From JAKPQD01 sp029572965 (GTDB lineage: Bacteria; Bacteroidota; Bacteroidia; Bacteroidales; DTGW01), in assembly GCA_035374585.1 (NCBI GenBank), contig DAOSPF010000004.1, forward strand, positions 1-64,000: 64,000 nucleotides of DNA. The letters run 5' to 3'. The notes below the pieces were generated by a model, which worked only from the letters and a program-made list of their open reading frames with translations, was not told the DNA's origin and did no database searches. Below, one piece after another: positions 52,617 to 62,280 of this stretch. The translations under genes and the position numbers were made by a program. Each line of letters begins with the position of its first letter. Positions within the stretch are counted from its first letter, which is position 1.

Positions 52617-54308
52617 TTATTGTTTACATCTTTCTCGCATGGTGTCTATCCAGGCTATTTCTTGGTCAAGTTTAATTTTTTTCATTAATCTTTCCAACTG
52701 ATTATAATCTTCTATAAATAACCTTTGAGGCTGTCTTTTGAACTGATAAAAAAGCTTTTTAGCTTTTTCATAGTCATGATCTAAAACGGCTCTTTGTATA
52801 TGGGCTATTTCAACATAATCATAGTGCATTACAAATGTTTTCTCAGCATTTATATTGATAAACTCGGGATAATTAACAACTTGTCTGAATTTTCGGGCTT
52901 TTTCGACTAAAACTGGAGCTGACGAGTTTCCATTTTCATCAATATGAGTAAGAAACAAATCTGTATAAACGCTCATACCTTTTGATACAAATGCAATCCA
53001 ATGTCCATTAGGCGACCATGCATGCCATGAGTTCATCAGCGGCAAATTACAACTTAATTCTTTAGCAGTCCCCCCGGCTGTTGGTACTATATACAATTTG
53101 CTGTCGGGCTGTAACAGCATGAAATTTTCGGCCTGGCAAAATACTATCCATTTCCCATCAGGAGAAATAGCTGGGAAATAATTGCTTTTACCATTATTTG
53201 AGGCCCCTTTTATTGGCAGGGCTGTTCCTCCTTTGCCCTCGTTAAACGGAATAATGCAAATGTCGTATTGTAACCTTCTTTTTCGTTGTACATATTCGTC
53301 AATAACAGCTTCTTCAGTGATGTTTATTTCTAATGAATCTATACGTTCTACTGCCTTTGCGCGACAAAAAATAATATTTTTCCCATCGGGAGTCCAGATT
53401 GCATTTGTATGAACATACTTTTCGTCATTAGCCCCGTTAAGCTCGCATATTTTACCTGTTTGTCTGTCATACACTGCCAATAAACCGTTTACAGCAAAAA
53501 AAAGTTGTGAAAAAGCCAAATTTTCGGGTTCAAATGGGAAATTTTTGTGTATAACCCGGTCTTTTACAGTTGTAACAATATATCGCCCATCTGGAGAAAG
53601 TTTTGAAAATAAACCGAAAGTTTTTCTATTCTCAATTTGAGTCCATGACATGTAATTGTTAGTGTTGAAATATATTGTATCATTAACCGGGGCTACAAAA
53701 TATCCGCCTTTATCTCGCAAGCCGGCATCTAAATCTAATCCAATATATTTCCCTTTATCGCTAAACGAATGACAATTGCCACATACTGTAAATCCTTTCA
53801 TGGCTATATGAGGAGGTTCTTTTGATCCAATATTGATTAAGGAATAGTTCATTGAGTCAAGGTTTTCTTCGGCCAAAACAAAGGGTATAGGCATTTGCCT
53901 GTACAAAATTGGGGCGCCAACCGAATCTTTACTAATGTCAAAAACGAGCGAAGCTTTTCCGTATTTATCCAGTGGTTTAATTATCAATTGTACTTCACTG
54001 CCTTTACTTTCCTTTTTTATGTTCTCCCAAACAGGTTCTGAAAGTTTTAAAACTGTTGTACTGACAATGGTATCAACTAATAGCTTACTGTCGGATTTTA
54101 CAGAAAAAGACCATTTGCCGGTATAACTGCCACGGTATTTCCATTCAAAGGTAGGAGATGGGAACTCAGGAGGAAAAACAGCCTGATTAAACGGGTATTT
54201 TATGATGATTTTTTTGTCCTGATTTTTTTTAATAATAAAAAAAATAAATGCTAAGAATAAGCCTATAGCCAAAACGTTTAGCAATACTCTATTTTGAAAG
54301 ATTTTCAT
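52617..54308 (-). CDS. Membrane-anchored PD40 beta-propeller protein with CxxCH motif
   Basis: 563 residues. An uncleaved N-terminal anchor (LLNVLAIGLFLAFIFFII) and a short beta domain precede VCGNCHSF (Cys176-x-x-Cys179-His180), a c-type haem motif. Propeller repeats of the TolB/PD40 kind follow: FSKLSPDGRYIVTTV, AIWTPDGKNIIFCRA, PAISPDGKWIVFCQA, HAWSPNGHWIAFVS. The protein shares near-identical stretches with the divergently transcribed neighbour at 54439. Probably on the periplasmic side of the membrane; function unknown. Confidence 0.8.
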   Translation of the reverse strand: MKIFQNRVLLNVLAIGLFLAFIFFIIKKNQDKKIIIKYPFNQAVFPPEFPSPTFEWKYRGSYTGKWSFSVKSDSKLLVDTIVSTTVLKLSEPVWENIKKESKGSEVQLIIKPLDKYGKASLVFDISKDSVGAPILYRQMPIPFVLAEENLDSMNYSLINIGSKEPPHIAMKGFTVCGNCHSFSDKGKYIGLDLDAGLRDKGGYFVAPVNDTIYFNTNNYMSWTQIENRKTFGLFSKLSPDGRYIVTTVKDRVIHKNFPFEPENLAFSQLFFAVNGLLAVYDRQTGKICELNGANDEKYVHTNAIWTPDGKNIIFCRAKAVERIDSLEINITEEAVIDEYVQRKRRLQYDICIIPFNEGKGGTALPIKGASNNGKSNYFPAISPDGKWIVFCQAENFMLLQPDSKLYIVPTAGGTAKELSCNLPLMNSWHAWSPNGHWIAFVSKGMSVYTDLFLTHIDENGNSSAPVLVEKARKFRQVVNYPEFININAEKTFVMHYDYVEIAHIQRAVLDHDYEKAKKLFYQFKRQPQRLFIEDYNQLERLMKKIKLDQEIAWIDTMRERCKQ

Positions 54309-54438
54309 ACTTCATAGTTTAGCCGTAAAGTAATAAAATTATCTTGGTACGAACAATCAACAGAAGTAAAAATTAGCTAATAATTAAATAAAAGTTAAAA
54401 TTTCATACTATTTTCGGCAATTATAAAAGTGCAAAAGT

Positions 54439-57189
54439 ATGTGCAAAAGATTATTGTGGGTTATTTTATGCTGTATGGTAATAAGCTCATGCAATAACTC
54501 GAAAATCAAAAACCAGTGCAAAGATTTTCTCATTGACAAAAGTAAAATTTCGGGGATTTCTGTAGTTTACCCTCAAGAAAACACTTTATTCCCTATAGAT
54601 TTTCAAAGCCCAACGTTTGTGTGGAAAGATTCGTTTACAAACAATTCAAAATGGTATGCCTGTATCAGTGACTCAGCCGGGAATATTTTGTTAGGTGAGT
54701 TTGTAGAAAATAATAAATGGAAACCGGATTCAACCCAATGGGAAGAATTAAAGAAAAAAAATCGTGATAATTCATTAAAGTTTGCCGTAATTGGGTTTAA
54801 TGAGAATAATGAGAATGTTACGGGCAACAAACTAAAGTTTAAAATTTCGCCCGATTCAGTTGGTGCCGAGATATTTTTCAGGGCAGTAACCTTACCTTTT
54901 TCTTATGCAGTAAAGAATGTAAATACCATTGAATGGTACATGGGAAATGTCAGTGGAGGTTCACCGCGAAAAATGCTTGATAATATGCCGGTATGCGCCA
55001 ATTGCCATACTTTTTCAAAAAATGGGCCAACACTGGCAATGGACGTTGATTATGGCAATGACAAGGGTTCTTATACCATTGAAAAAGCCGTAGATACGTG
55101 TTTTCTAAATCCGGAAAATATAATTTCGTGGACAAACTTTAAAAAAGAAGAAAATGACCCCACTTTTGGCTTATTGTCACAAATCTCTCCTTCTGGCGAG
55201 TATGTTTTGTCAACTGTTAAAGACCTGTCCATATTTGTTGCCATTGACGACAACCTGGCCTATTCGCAGCTATTTTTCCCTGTCAAAGGTATTATTGGCA
55301 TATACAATCGTACAACAAAGCAATTTAGCGAATTGCAAGGCGCTAATGACCCAAAATTAGTTCAAAGCAACCCGGTTTGGTCCCCTGATAATAAAAAAGT
55401 ATTATTTTCCCGCACAAACTCATACATCAACGAAAGGATAAGAAAATCCGGAAGGGCATTGCTTTATGCAAAAGACGTTAAAGAGTTTACTCAAGGCCAC
55501 AAACCATTTAAGTTTGATATTTATTCAGTAGATTTCAATAATGGTAAAGGTGGGCAGCCCTCACCGCTGGAAGGTGCTTCAAATAATGGTAAAAGCAATT
55601 ATTTTCCTAAGTTTTCTCCTGATGGAAAGTGGGTAGTGTTTTGCCAAGCCGAAAATTTCATGTTGTTACAGCCCGACAGTAAACTTTACATTATGGAAGC
55701 CAAAGGGGGGAAGCCCCGCTTGATGAATTGCAATATGAGAAACATGAACTCATGGCATTCATGGTCGCCAAATGGGCGTTGGTTAGTGTTTTCGTCAAAA
55801 GAACAAAGTTTATATACCAGGTTGTACCTGACTCATATTGATGAAGAAGGGAATGACTCCCCTGCGGTTTTAATTGAAAACTTGGTGTTTGACAAACGAG
55901 CTGCCAATATCCCCGAATTTTATCCTGGCGATGCAAAGAAATTTGTAAAAATCAAAGACAACTTTTCAAATACTGCAGGGTATTATACGCAACTTGCCAT
56001 GGACAATATAGGGAGCGAATACTACCTTAGGGCTTCTCAAAACCTTGAACGGGCCATCAACTTAGATGCTGAATATCTTGATGCTTACATTCAGCGAATT
56101 TTACTAAATGCCTTGTTAAAACAAGCCAATTCAAAAACAGACCTGGCAGACAAGAAAAAAGCGACAGATATTATTCAGAAATTAATAGAAAAAAACGGAG
56201 AGGACAAAGCTTTACTTATACTAAAAGCCATGATAATGTCAGCAAATGGCAATAATAAACAGGCTGAAGAAATACTCAAAAAGCTTATCACAAAAGAACC
56301 CAATTATTACAAGGCATACGAATTGTTAGCCAATATTTATAAGAAAGAAAGCAAAACAGAACTTATTATTCCGCTTTACAATAAAATGAGTTCGCTTGTG
56401 CCGGCCAACGATTTGCAAGTGAAACTGTCGCTGGCGAAAGCCTATATCTCAACCAATCAAAACTCTCAGGCCTTAGCTTTGCTAAATACCCTGAAAAACA
56501 AATTGCCTGACAATGAAGAAATTCGTTCATTATTATGCAAAATATATGTTAATACAAAAAATTTGAGTGCTGCGACTAAAGAAATAGATTTTCTGCTTGC
56601 TGCAGACCCTGCAGACTATCAATACCTGTTTATGCGTGCAGAAATATCGCAATTACAGGGGTCGGTATATGAGGCTAATACATATCAGGAGAAAGGAAAA
56701 ATGCAACTTCTTAAAAAATTGGAAGCCAATAAAGAAAATATACCATTAGCTTTTGAACAGGCGGCATTGCTCTCTCAAGAAAAAAAGTACACTTCAGCAA
56801 TAGATGTTTATAATTCTATTTTAAATGTTCTGCCTTCAAATTACCAGGCAATGAAAGAAAAAGCCAGGATAATGCTCATTACGCAGCAATGGCAGGAAGC
56901 TGTTAAGCTTTATCAACAATTGTTAAAAATATATGTTCCCGAAGAAGAATTTTACAACAACAAAGCTATAGCGCAAATAAACATGGGCAATCTTCAAGAA
57001 GCTTTATCAGAGTTTAATAATGTTTTGAATTTAAGCCCAACCAACATTGACGCTTTATATAACAGGGCAAAGCTGTTTAAAATGCTCGGAGAACCACATA
57101 AGGCTGCTAAAGATATAGATAAAATCAAAGAACTGCTAAAAGCGAAAAAAAATCTTTCGGAAAGCGAAAAAAAACTTTTAAATATCTGA
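54439..57189 (+). CDS. Lipoprotein with CxxCH motif, PD40 beta-propeller and TPR tail
   Basis: 916 residues. Lipobox VISSC (Cys18). VCANCHTF (Cys186-x-x-Cys189-His190) is a c-type haem motif, as in the neighbouring paralogue. PD40 blades: LSQISPSGEYVLSTV, PVWSPDNKKVLFSRT, PKFSPDGKWVVFCQA, HSWSPNGRWLVFSS. From about 515 to 910 it has 8-10 TPR units (ASQNLERAINLDAEYLDAYI, EALSEFNNVLNLSPTNIDAL) likely to bind partners. Shares the block ASNNGKSNYFP and ENFMLLQPDSKLYI with the 563-residue paralogue, so the pair arose by duplication. Confidence 0.82.
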   Translation: MCKRLLWVILCCMVISSCNNSKIKNQCKDFLIDKSKISGISVVYPQENTLFPIDFQSPTFVWKDSFTNNSKWYACISDSAGNILLGEFVENNKWKPDSTQWEELKKKNRDNSLKFAVIGFNENNENVTGNKLKFKISPDSVGAEIFFRAVTLPFSYAVKNVNTIEWYMGNVSGGSPRKMLDNMPVCANCHTFSKNGPTLAMDVDYGNDKGSYTIEKAVDTCFLNPENIISWTNFKKEENDPTFGLLSQISPSGEYVLSTVKDLSIFVAIDDNLAYSQLFFPVKGIIGIYNRTTKQFSELQGANDPKLVQSNPVWSPDNKKVLFSRTNSYINERIRKSGRALLYAKDVKEFTQGHKPFKFDIYSVDFNNGKGGQPSPLEGASNNGKSNYFPKFSPDGKWVVFCQAENFMLLQPDSKLYIMEAKGGKPRLMNCNMRNMNSWHSWSPNGRWLVFSSKEQSLYTRLYLTHIDEEGNDSPAVLIENLVFDKRAANIPEFYPGDAKKFVKIKDNFSNTAGYYTQLAMDNIGSEYYLRASQNLERAINLDAEYLDAYIQRILLNALLKQANSKTDLADKKKATDIIQKLIEKNGEDKALLILKAMIMSANGNNKQAEEILKKLITKEPNYYKAYELLANIYKKESKTELIIPLYNKMSSLVPANDLQVKLSLAKAYISTNQNSQALALLNTLKNKLPDNEEIRSLLCKIYVNTKNLSAATKEIDFLLAADPADYQYLFMRAEISQLQGSVYEANTYQEKGKMQLLKKLEANKENIPLAFEQAALLSQEKKYTSAIDVYNSILNVLPSNYQAMKEKARIMLITQQWQEAVKLYQQLLKIYVPEEEFYNNKAIAQINMGNLQEALSEFNNVLNLSPTNIDALYNRAKLFKMLGEPHKAAKDIDKIKELLKAKKNLSESEKKLLNI

Positions 57190-57732
57190 TTGGTTTTTCT
57201 TTACGTTGATGTTGTTTATACAATTAAACATCATGGCAACTTCTATTTTGCCAGCTGGCATTTATTATATTTCTTTTTTATTTAATCCATGAAGGTGCTT
57301 GGCTTTTGGTTGCTCTAAAATATTGGTTATGGAAATGTCTTATATTTATTGATTTTGCTCACACAGTCCACTATCGAATAATATTTTTTCTTTTTGTCTG
57401 TTATGCAAACTTTCATCTGGATAAAATTTTAAATTGTTAATTGTCAGATGGAACTCCTGGTTTGGCTATTTTATTACTATCGTGTTTATTCACTTCGTTC
57501 ATGAGGGCGCTTGGCTTAGTTGCGTTCGCAAGAACATGGCTGTTTCATTTATAGGATTATTTGATGGCAAAAACCTTCGTCAACACTTTTCCACCATTCG
57601 TCACCAAAAATTAACTGTTTGTCCCAATTTACCCCCCCCATCAAATATTGATAGTCAATTACTTATATTTTCAACAGCATGAATAAATTTGAATAACAAA
57701 TTTTTATCCTTAACTTTATTAACTTTAAAACT
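57190..57732. other. Degenerate intergenic region with diverged repeats
   Basis: 543 bp. No convincing gene; an 82-codon plus-strand frame (57434-57682) has no family features. Seen: palindrome TGCCAGCTGGCA (57249-57260) and two diverged copies of CATGA-GG-GCTTGGCTT...GTTGC (57289 and 57500). Possibly remnants of mobile DNA. Confidence 0.4.
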
Positions 57733-58668
57733 ATGAAAATGAAAATCTTGTTTATTGTTGTTGCATTGATTGTCATGCCTGCTATTAGTACTTATTCACA
57801 AATTAAAGTTTTGTCATCCGGGGCAGTTAACATTGGCAAAACCGGGTATGAAATGATTGTCTTTGACTACTCTGGTTATAATGGTACCGGGCCGGTGTTG
57901 TACCCATCTGGCAGTAACAGTGCTATACAACTGGGAAAAGCAGGGAAAGGCTTCTTGTGTTTATATACTACTACTGTATATTACCCTTCTGATGCCCGGT
58001 TGAAAGAGAATATCACTAATATTACTTCTCCGTTACAAACTTTAAAATAACTAAAAGGCGTAAAGTACGATTACAAAGCATCAATGTACATGAAAGATAG
58101 TATAAATGTTTCTGCTCCTTATAAGAAGTATATTGACAAAAGCCGGAAAGACAACTTTGGGTTTATTGCACAAGAAGTAGAAAAGGTATTGCCACAAGTG
58201 GTTAACCACGATGATTCTACAGATCTTTATTCCATTGATTATATAAAGCTAATCCCATTGCTTGTTGAAGCTGTTAAAGACCAGCAAAGCCAGATTGACT
58301 CCCTCAAGAGTGTAATAAGTAAATCTAAAGTAAAAACCAGCATGAAGGAAGCAGTTGAGACTACTGAAGAAACAACTACTGAAGTGAACACAACCCAAAC
58401 AAATAGTATTGCCACCTTAGGGCAAAATGCACCCAACCCGTTTAACCAACGAACGCAGATTAATTATTATTTGCCCGAAACTGTTAAACAAGCTGCTTTA
58501 TACATATTTGATATGAATGGACTGCAAATACGTACGATTGCTATTAATACAAAAGGCAACGGCAGCATCACCCTCCATGCCTCTGAACTAAATGCTGGCA
58601 TGTACCTTTATACCCTCATTGCCGATGGCAAAGAGGTGGATACGAAACGGATGATTTTGACTAAGTAA
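57733..58668 (+). pseudogene. Chaperone-of-endosialidase (S74) / T9SS protein broken by one in-frame TAA
   Basis: One frame of 311 codons interrupted only by TAA at 58048-58050 (codon 106). Before it: signal peptide (STYSQ), then DARLKENITNITSPLQTLK, the start of the intramolecular chaperone (Peptidase S74) domain. After it, in the same frame: LKGVKYDYK, FGFIAQEVEKVLPQVV, IDYIKLIPLLVEAVKDQQ, a linker, and a complete T9SS sorting domain (PNPFNQRTQINYYL, YIFDMNGLQI, GMYLYTLIADG, KRMILTK). The S74 domain is split exactly between LQTLK and LKGVKY, where homologues have a sense codon. A single-base change explains the break. Sequencing error or read-through are alternatives. Confidence 0.85.
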
Positions 58669-58764
58669 AAAGGTCAAAATTTAATAATATTAATCAAAAG
58701 CATTTAAGTTGTAAATAGTGCTGGTTATCAATTAAATAAAGCCTATTTTAAATAATTACATCTT

Positions 58765-59445
58765 ATGAATAATAAATATCATCTAGTGAGAGTAATATAT
58801 CTCTTGTTTATTTTACAATTGATTATTGTATCCGTTAATGCTCAAAAAAATATTGAACATGAGATAATTAAAGTATCTGAAGCGAATTTTAAAAAATATT
58901 TAGAGAAAATTCCATATGGTCATGAAGATTATTATGGGTTTCAAAATAGAAATGAGTTTGAACAGGTTGTTGTTGGCGAGCCTTATCAGATACTTTATTT
59001 AACAAATATTGAAATGCCTGAAGATTCTATTAACTACGATAACCTTATTACTTATTCTGATAGTTGGGAGGTTCCCCTATTAGTAAATAAAGAAAAGCGT
59101 TGTTTTTTGCATGTGCAAAAAATAATAAAAGAATACAAAGTAGTTGGAATTGGCTATAATATGGTTGCTAATGAATTAAATGAAACAGAAACAAGGGCTA
59201 TATTTAATAATAAGAAGGTAAATAAATCTATTCTTTATTTACCTTCAATTAAGGGAGTTTATTTGCTTAGAGATTCTCTTGGTAACAAGAATAGCAGAGA
59301 TTTGAAATTTATACCATTAGGCTCAACATTAAAACATGTTCATGATATAAAAAAAGAAACATATAGTGGTGTACTGATAGAATATTCAATGAGAGATTTT
59401 ATGCATGTAATAAAAGTAAAATATAACCAAATTTTAAATAGTTAG
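58765..59445 (+). CDS. Secreted protein of unknown function
   Basis: 226 residues. Signal peptide to about 27 (IIVSVNAQ). The mature part is charged, with a C-terminal half rich in beta strands (SILYLPSIKGVYLLRDSLG). No catalytic motif or known domain was recognised, and no T9SS sorting domain is apparent. It ends 2 bp before the protease gene, so co-expression is certain in practice; a role as protease partner or inhibitor is a guess. Codon use is very AT-rich. Confidence 0.65.
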   Translation: MNNKYHLVRVIYLLFILQLIIVSVNAQKNIEHEIIKVSEANFKKYLEKIPYGHEDYYGFQNRNEFEQVVVGEPYQILYLTNIEMPEDSINYDNLITYSDSWEVPLLVNKEKRCFLHVQKIIKEYKVVGIGYNMVANELNETETRAIFNNKKVNKSILYLPSIKGVYLLRDSLGNKNSRDLKFIPLGSTLKHVHDIKKETYSGVLIEYSMRDFMHVIKVKYNQILNS

Positions 59446-59447
59446 CA

Positions 59448-60227
59448 ATGAAAACAAAATACTATAAATATTTAGTTGTTTTATTTTTGACAGTAAGCCA
59501 AAATATAAAATGTCAAGTGCTTAACTTGCCACTATTGCCAGAAATTCAATGTAATACTTGGTGTTGGGCAATATCTTGCAGGCATATCATATATTACTAT
59601 GGTAATGATAATATTACTTTATGCGAAATAGCTGAGTATGCTAGAACAAGAAACCCTAATAGATTTGGACAAACAAACTGCTGCCAAAGTATTGATAATG
59701 GTTGTTGTAATGGTAATTTTCTTAGTGGAGCAGGTGGAATGACAGAAATTTTTTCGCACTGGGGGTTAAGCCCTAATTATACATTTAGTCCTTTAACTAA
59801 AAATGAAATAACTATAGAGATTTCAAATAATCGGCCTTTTGTTATTAGATATCCAGGGCATGTTGATATTTGTTATGGTATTGTTGCTAATGATATTTAT
59901 ATTAGGGATCCAGGATGGGGTTTTGATATTAGAGATTATAATACACTCATTTCTGGAACAAATAACAATAATAAATGGACTGAGACTATTAGGATAAATG
60001 AATCACCAGTTGTATGTGATTTTGAAAAATCATTAACTGGTACTATTTCATATAGTAATATTTATAAGGCTTCTGGGATTTATGATGTATCTTGCATTAT
60101 TAATAACAATTCGATTATTACAATAAAAGCTCCTGATTCAATAACTCTTAGTCCTGGCTTTTCAATTGAATTAGGGTCGTCATTAGAATTACAAACTGGC
60201 TCAAACTTAAATATTAATTGTCCTTAA
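59448..60227 (+). CDS. Secreted papain-like (C39/C70-type) cysteine protease
   Basis: 259 residues. Signal peptide about 1-22. Papain-like active site: Gln34 and nucleophile Cys39 in QCNTWCWAISCRHIIYYYG, His138 in YPGHVDICYGI, and Asp154 in YIRDPGWG. Several extra cysteines (NCC, GCC) suggest disulfides outside the cell. The C-terminal 65 residues contain DSITLSPGFSIELGSS, similar to the short beta-rich (PGF...GS) tail found in Bacteroidota exported proteins. Substrate unknown. Middle gene of an AT-rich trio. Confidence 0.75.
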   Translation: MKTKYYKYLVVLFLTVSQNIKCQVLNLPLLPEIQCNTWCWAISCRHIIYYYGNDNITLCEIAEYARTRNPNRFGQTNCCQSIDNGCCNGNFLSGAGGMTEIFSHWGLSPNYTFSPLTKNEITIEISNNRPFVIRYPGHVDICYGIVANDIYIRDPGWGFDIRDYNTLISGTNNNNKWTETIRINESPVVCDFEKSLTGTISYSNIYKASGIYDVSCIINNNSIITIKAPDSITLSPGFSIELGSSLELQTGSNLNINCP

Positions 60228-60241
60228 TTAAAAATAAAACT

Positions 60242-61099
60242 ATGAAAAAAATAATACAGATAATTACGGTTTTGATTGTTTTTGTTTTGAACGTTCATTC
60301 GCAACAATTAGTTGAAAAGGATAAAACTTGGAGTATTGCTCAATTTGATGATAAGAATGGATTAGATACCTGTTATTATTTAAAAATTGGGGATGATACC
60401 TTGATTAACGATAGAACTTATTCAAAAGTATTAATATCAGGAGACTCTCTAATGACAAATTGGCTTGAATATGACAAATATCTTTGCCAAGATCAGAATG
60501 TTGTTTATTGTTATAGTAAATCGGTTCAAAATGAATACGTCCTTTATAACTTTAATTTATCTATAGGAGACAGTATTAAGGTTGAAGGGAATGGCTTTTA
60601 TATTTATTTAGATTCTATAAAGACTAAAAACACAAAGAAGTATTTTTATTTTTCACGAAATGGCGAAATTACCACATGGGTTGAAGGTGTTGGCTGTTTA
60701 GATGATTTGTTTCAAAATTCCGGGAATATAAATATTGTAGGAGGATATTCCACTTTACTTTGTTGCAAGATTGGCAATGATGTTTTGTATCATAACGTAA
60801 AATACAACAATTGTTTTTTAACAACTTCGATAAAACGTTCAGTAGATGAAGCTATTGTGTTTCAGAACTATCCTAATCCATTTAATGATAAGACTTACAT
60901 AAATATTAATAATTACTATAATACCAAAGCATTTCTTTGCATCTATAATGTATCAGGTGTATTATGTAAAAAAATTGAAGTAAGGCAATATGGCGCAAAT
61001 AATATATGTATCGAGAATTTAGCCAAAGGGGTATATTTTTACAATTTTACCATTGACGGGAAATATAAAAGCCAATTAAAAAGGATGATATGCTACTAA
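60242..61099 (+). CDS. T9SS-secreted protein of unknown function
   Basis: 285 residues from ATG 60242; a frame from 60218 overlaps the protease gene and precedes the signal peptide (MKKIIQIITVLIVFVLNVHSQ). The middle has a motif GEITTWVEGVGCLDDLF and a paired Cys LLCCKIGND, seen in many exported Bacteroidota proteins of unknown role. The C-terminal 75 residues are a type A sorting domain (NYPNPFNDKTYI, IYNVSGVL, GVYFYNFTIDG, KRMICY). Last gene of the trio, 14 bp after the protease gene. Confidence 0.72.
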   Translation: MKKIIQIITVLIVFVLNVHSQQLVEKDKTWSIAQFDDKNGLDTCYYLKIGDDTLINDRTYSKVLISGDSLMTNWLEYDKYLCQDQNVVYCYSKSVQNEYVLYNFNLSIGDSIKVEGNGFYIYLDSIKTKNTKKYFYFSRNGEITTWVEGVGCLDDLFQNSGNINIVGGYSTLLCCKIGNDVLYHNVKYNNCFLTTSIKRSVDEAIVFQNYPNPFNDKTYININNYYNTKAFLCIYNVSGVLCKKIEVRQYGANNICIENLAKGVYFYNFTIDGKYKSQLKRMICY

Positions 61100-61128
61100 A
61101 GACATTTGGGTAAATGACTTTACGATTT

Positions 61129-62259
61129 TTAAGCACCAGCTTTTAGCAATGGCCTTAATTTCAAAGCTGTATCCAAGAAGATAATATTGGCGTTCCCATT
61201 ACTTTCAATATTTGAGGCACCCGCATTGAACAGTTGGGCCAGCCTGTCGCAATTGGCCTGGTTAAAAAAGGCGTTCATCCTTTTTGAAAATTCTTGTTGT
61301 TCAGTGTTTTGGTAAAGCAGGGCTGTGTTTTGGGTAAGGTTATAGACAAAGCTGTTTCGTATGAGGTTGAGCGACAGGTTGAAAAAGCTTTTTTGCTTCT
61401 CGCGGCCAAGTGTGGCCATTTGAGCAGACCAGCCCACGAGGTTTATCACATCGTTTTTTTGCACCAGTTCAATGAGCGATTTGAAATAAGCGAAGTTGTC
61501 CCTTTCGTTCTCATTTTCCCGGATGAATTCACCAGCTTTGACAAAGTTCCCGGCAGCCATCCTGGCGATTATTTCGGGGTTTTCCACATCAGGGAATTTT
61601 GCCCGGATTCCTGCTACTAATGATTCGGCATCAATGGGCGGTACATGCGTCAGTTGGCATCTCGAAAGGATAGTTTTCAGGAGCATCCCCGGGTTTTCAG
61701 ATACCAAGATGAAGTAGGTTTTCAGAGGGGGCTCTTCCAGTATTTTCAGTATTTTATTTGAGACCGTTTCGTTCATCTTTTCCGGAAGCCAGATAATCAT
61801 GGTCTTTAGGTCTGATTCAAATGGCTTTAGGTTTATTTTTCGCAATATTTCAGAGCTTTCGTGTTCAAAAATACCTGTCTGCTTGTTTTCGTTGCTGATT
61901 TTCTCGGTCCAGTTGTTGAGGCTGAAGTATCCCTGCTCGTGGAGCATTTCGCGCCATTGGGGCAGAAAATCGTTACTGCTTTGCTTACGTGAGCCTTCGG
62001 TGTTGACAGTAGGAAAAACAAAATGGTGGTCCGGGTGTATGTATTTTTCAAACTTGAGGCATGATGGGCATTTTCCGCAGGCATCAGTCTCGGTTTTGTT
62101 GGAACAATGGATGTATTGGGCAAAAGCTATTGCCATTTGCAAGCCCCCGTTTCCTTCAGGGCCTGCAAACAGTATAGCATGGCTAACACGGTTTTCGCGT
62201 ATAGCATTTATCAGGCGCTTCTTAATGTCCGAATGCCCTATTACATCAGCAAATTTCAT
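61129..62259 (-). CDS. holB: DNA polymerase III subunit delta'
   Basis: 376 residues, AAA+ clamp-loader fold. The N-terminus FADVIGHSDIKKRLINAI matches the family. The Walker A reads GPEGNGG, lacking the lysine, as expected for a non-hydrolysing delta' subunit. A zinc module CGKCPSC (61-67, with Cys52) is intact. KILKILEEPPLKTYFILVSE and TILSRCQ follow. A structural member of the clamp loader that places the sliding clamp on DNA. Confidence 0.9.
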   Translation of the reverse strand: MKFADVIGHSDIKKRLINAIRENRVSHAILFAGPEGNGGLQMAIAFAQYIHCSNKTETDACGKCPSCLKFEKYIHPDHHFVFPTVNTEGSRKQSSNDFLPQWREMLHEQGYFSLNNWTEKISNENKQTGIFEHESSEILRKINLKPFESDLKTMIIWLPEKMNETVSNKILKILEEPPLKTYFILVSENPGMLLKTILSRCQLTHVPPIDAESLVAGIRAKFPDVENPEIIARMAAGNFVKAGEFIRENENERDNFAYFKSLIELVQKNDVINLVGWSAQMATLGREKQKSFFNLSLNLIRNSFVYNLTQNTALLYQNTEQQEFSKRMNAFFNQANCDRLAQLFNAGASNIESNGNANIIFLDTALKLRPLLKAGA

Positions 62260-62280
62260 ATTTGTTGCAAAAAGAAGATA

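Noticed and set aside
57434..57682. An 82-codon plus-strand frame
   Set aside because: No signal, domain or conserved-looking composition; ends in a low-complexity stretch in gene-poor DNA.
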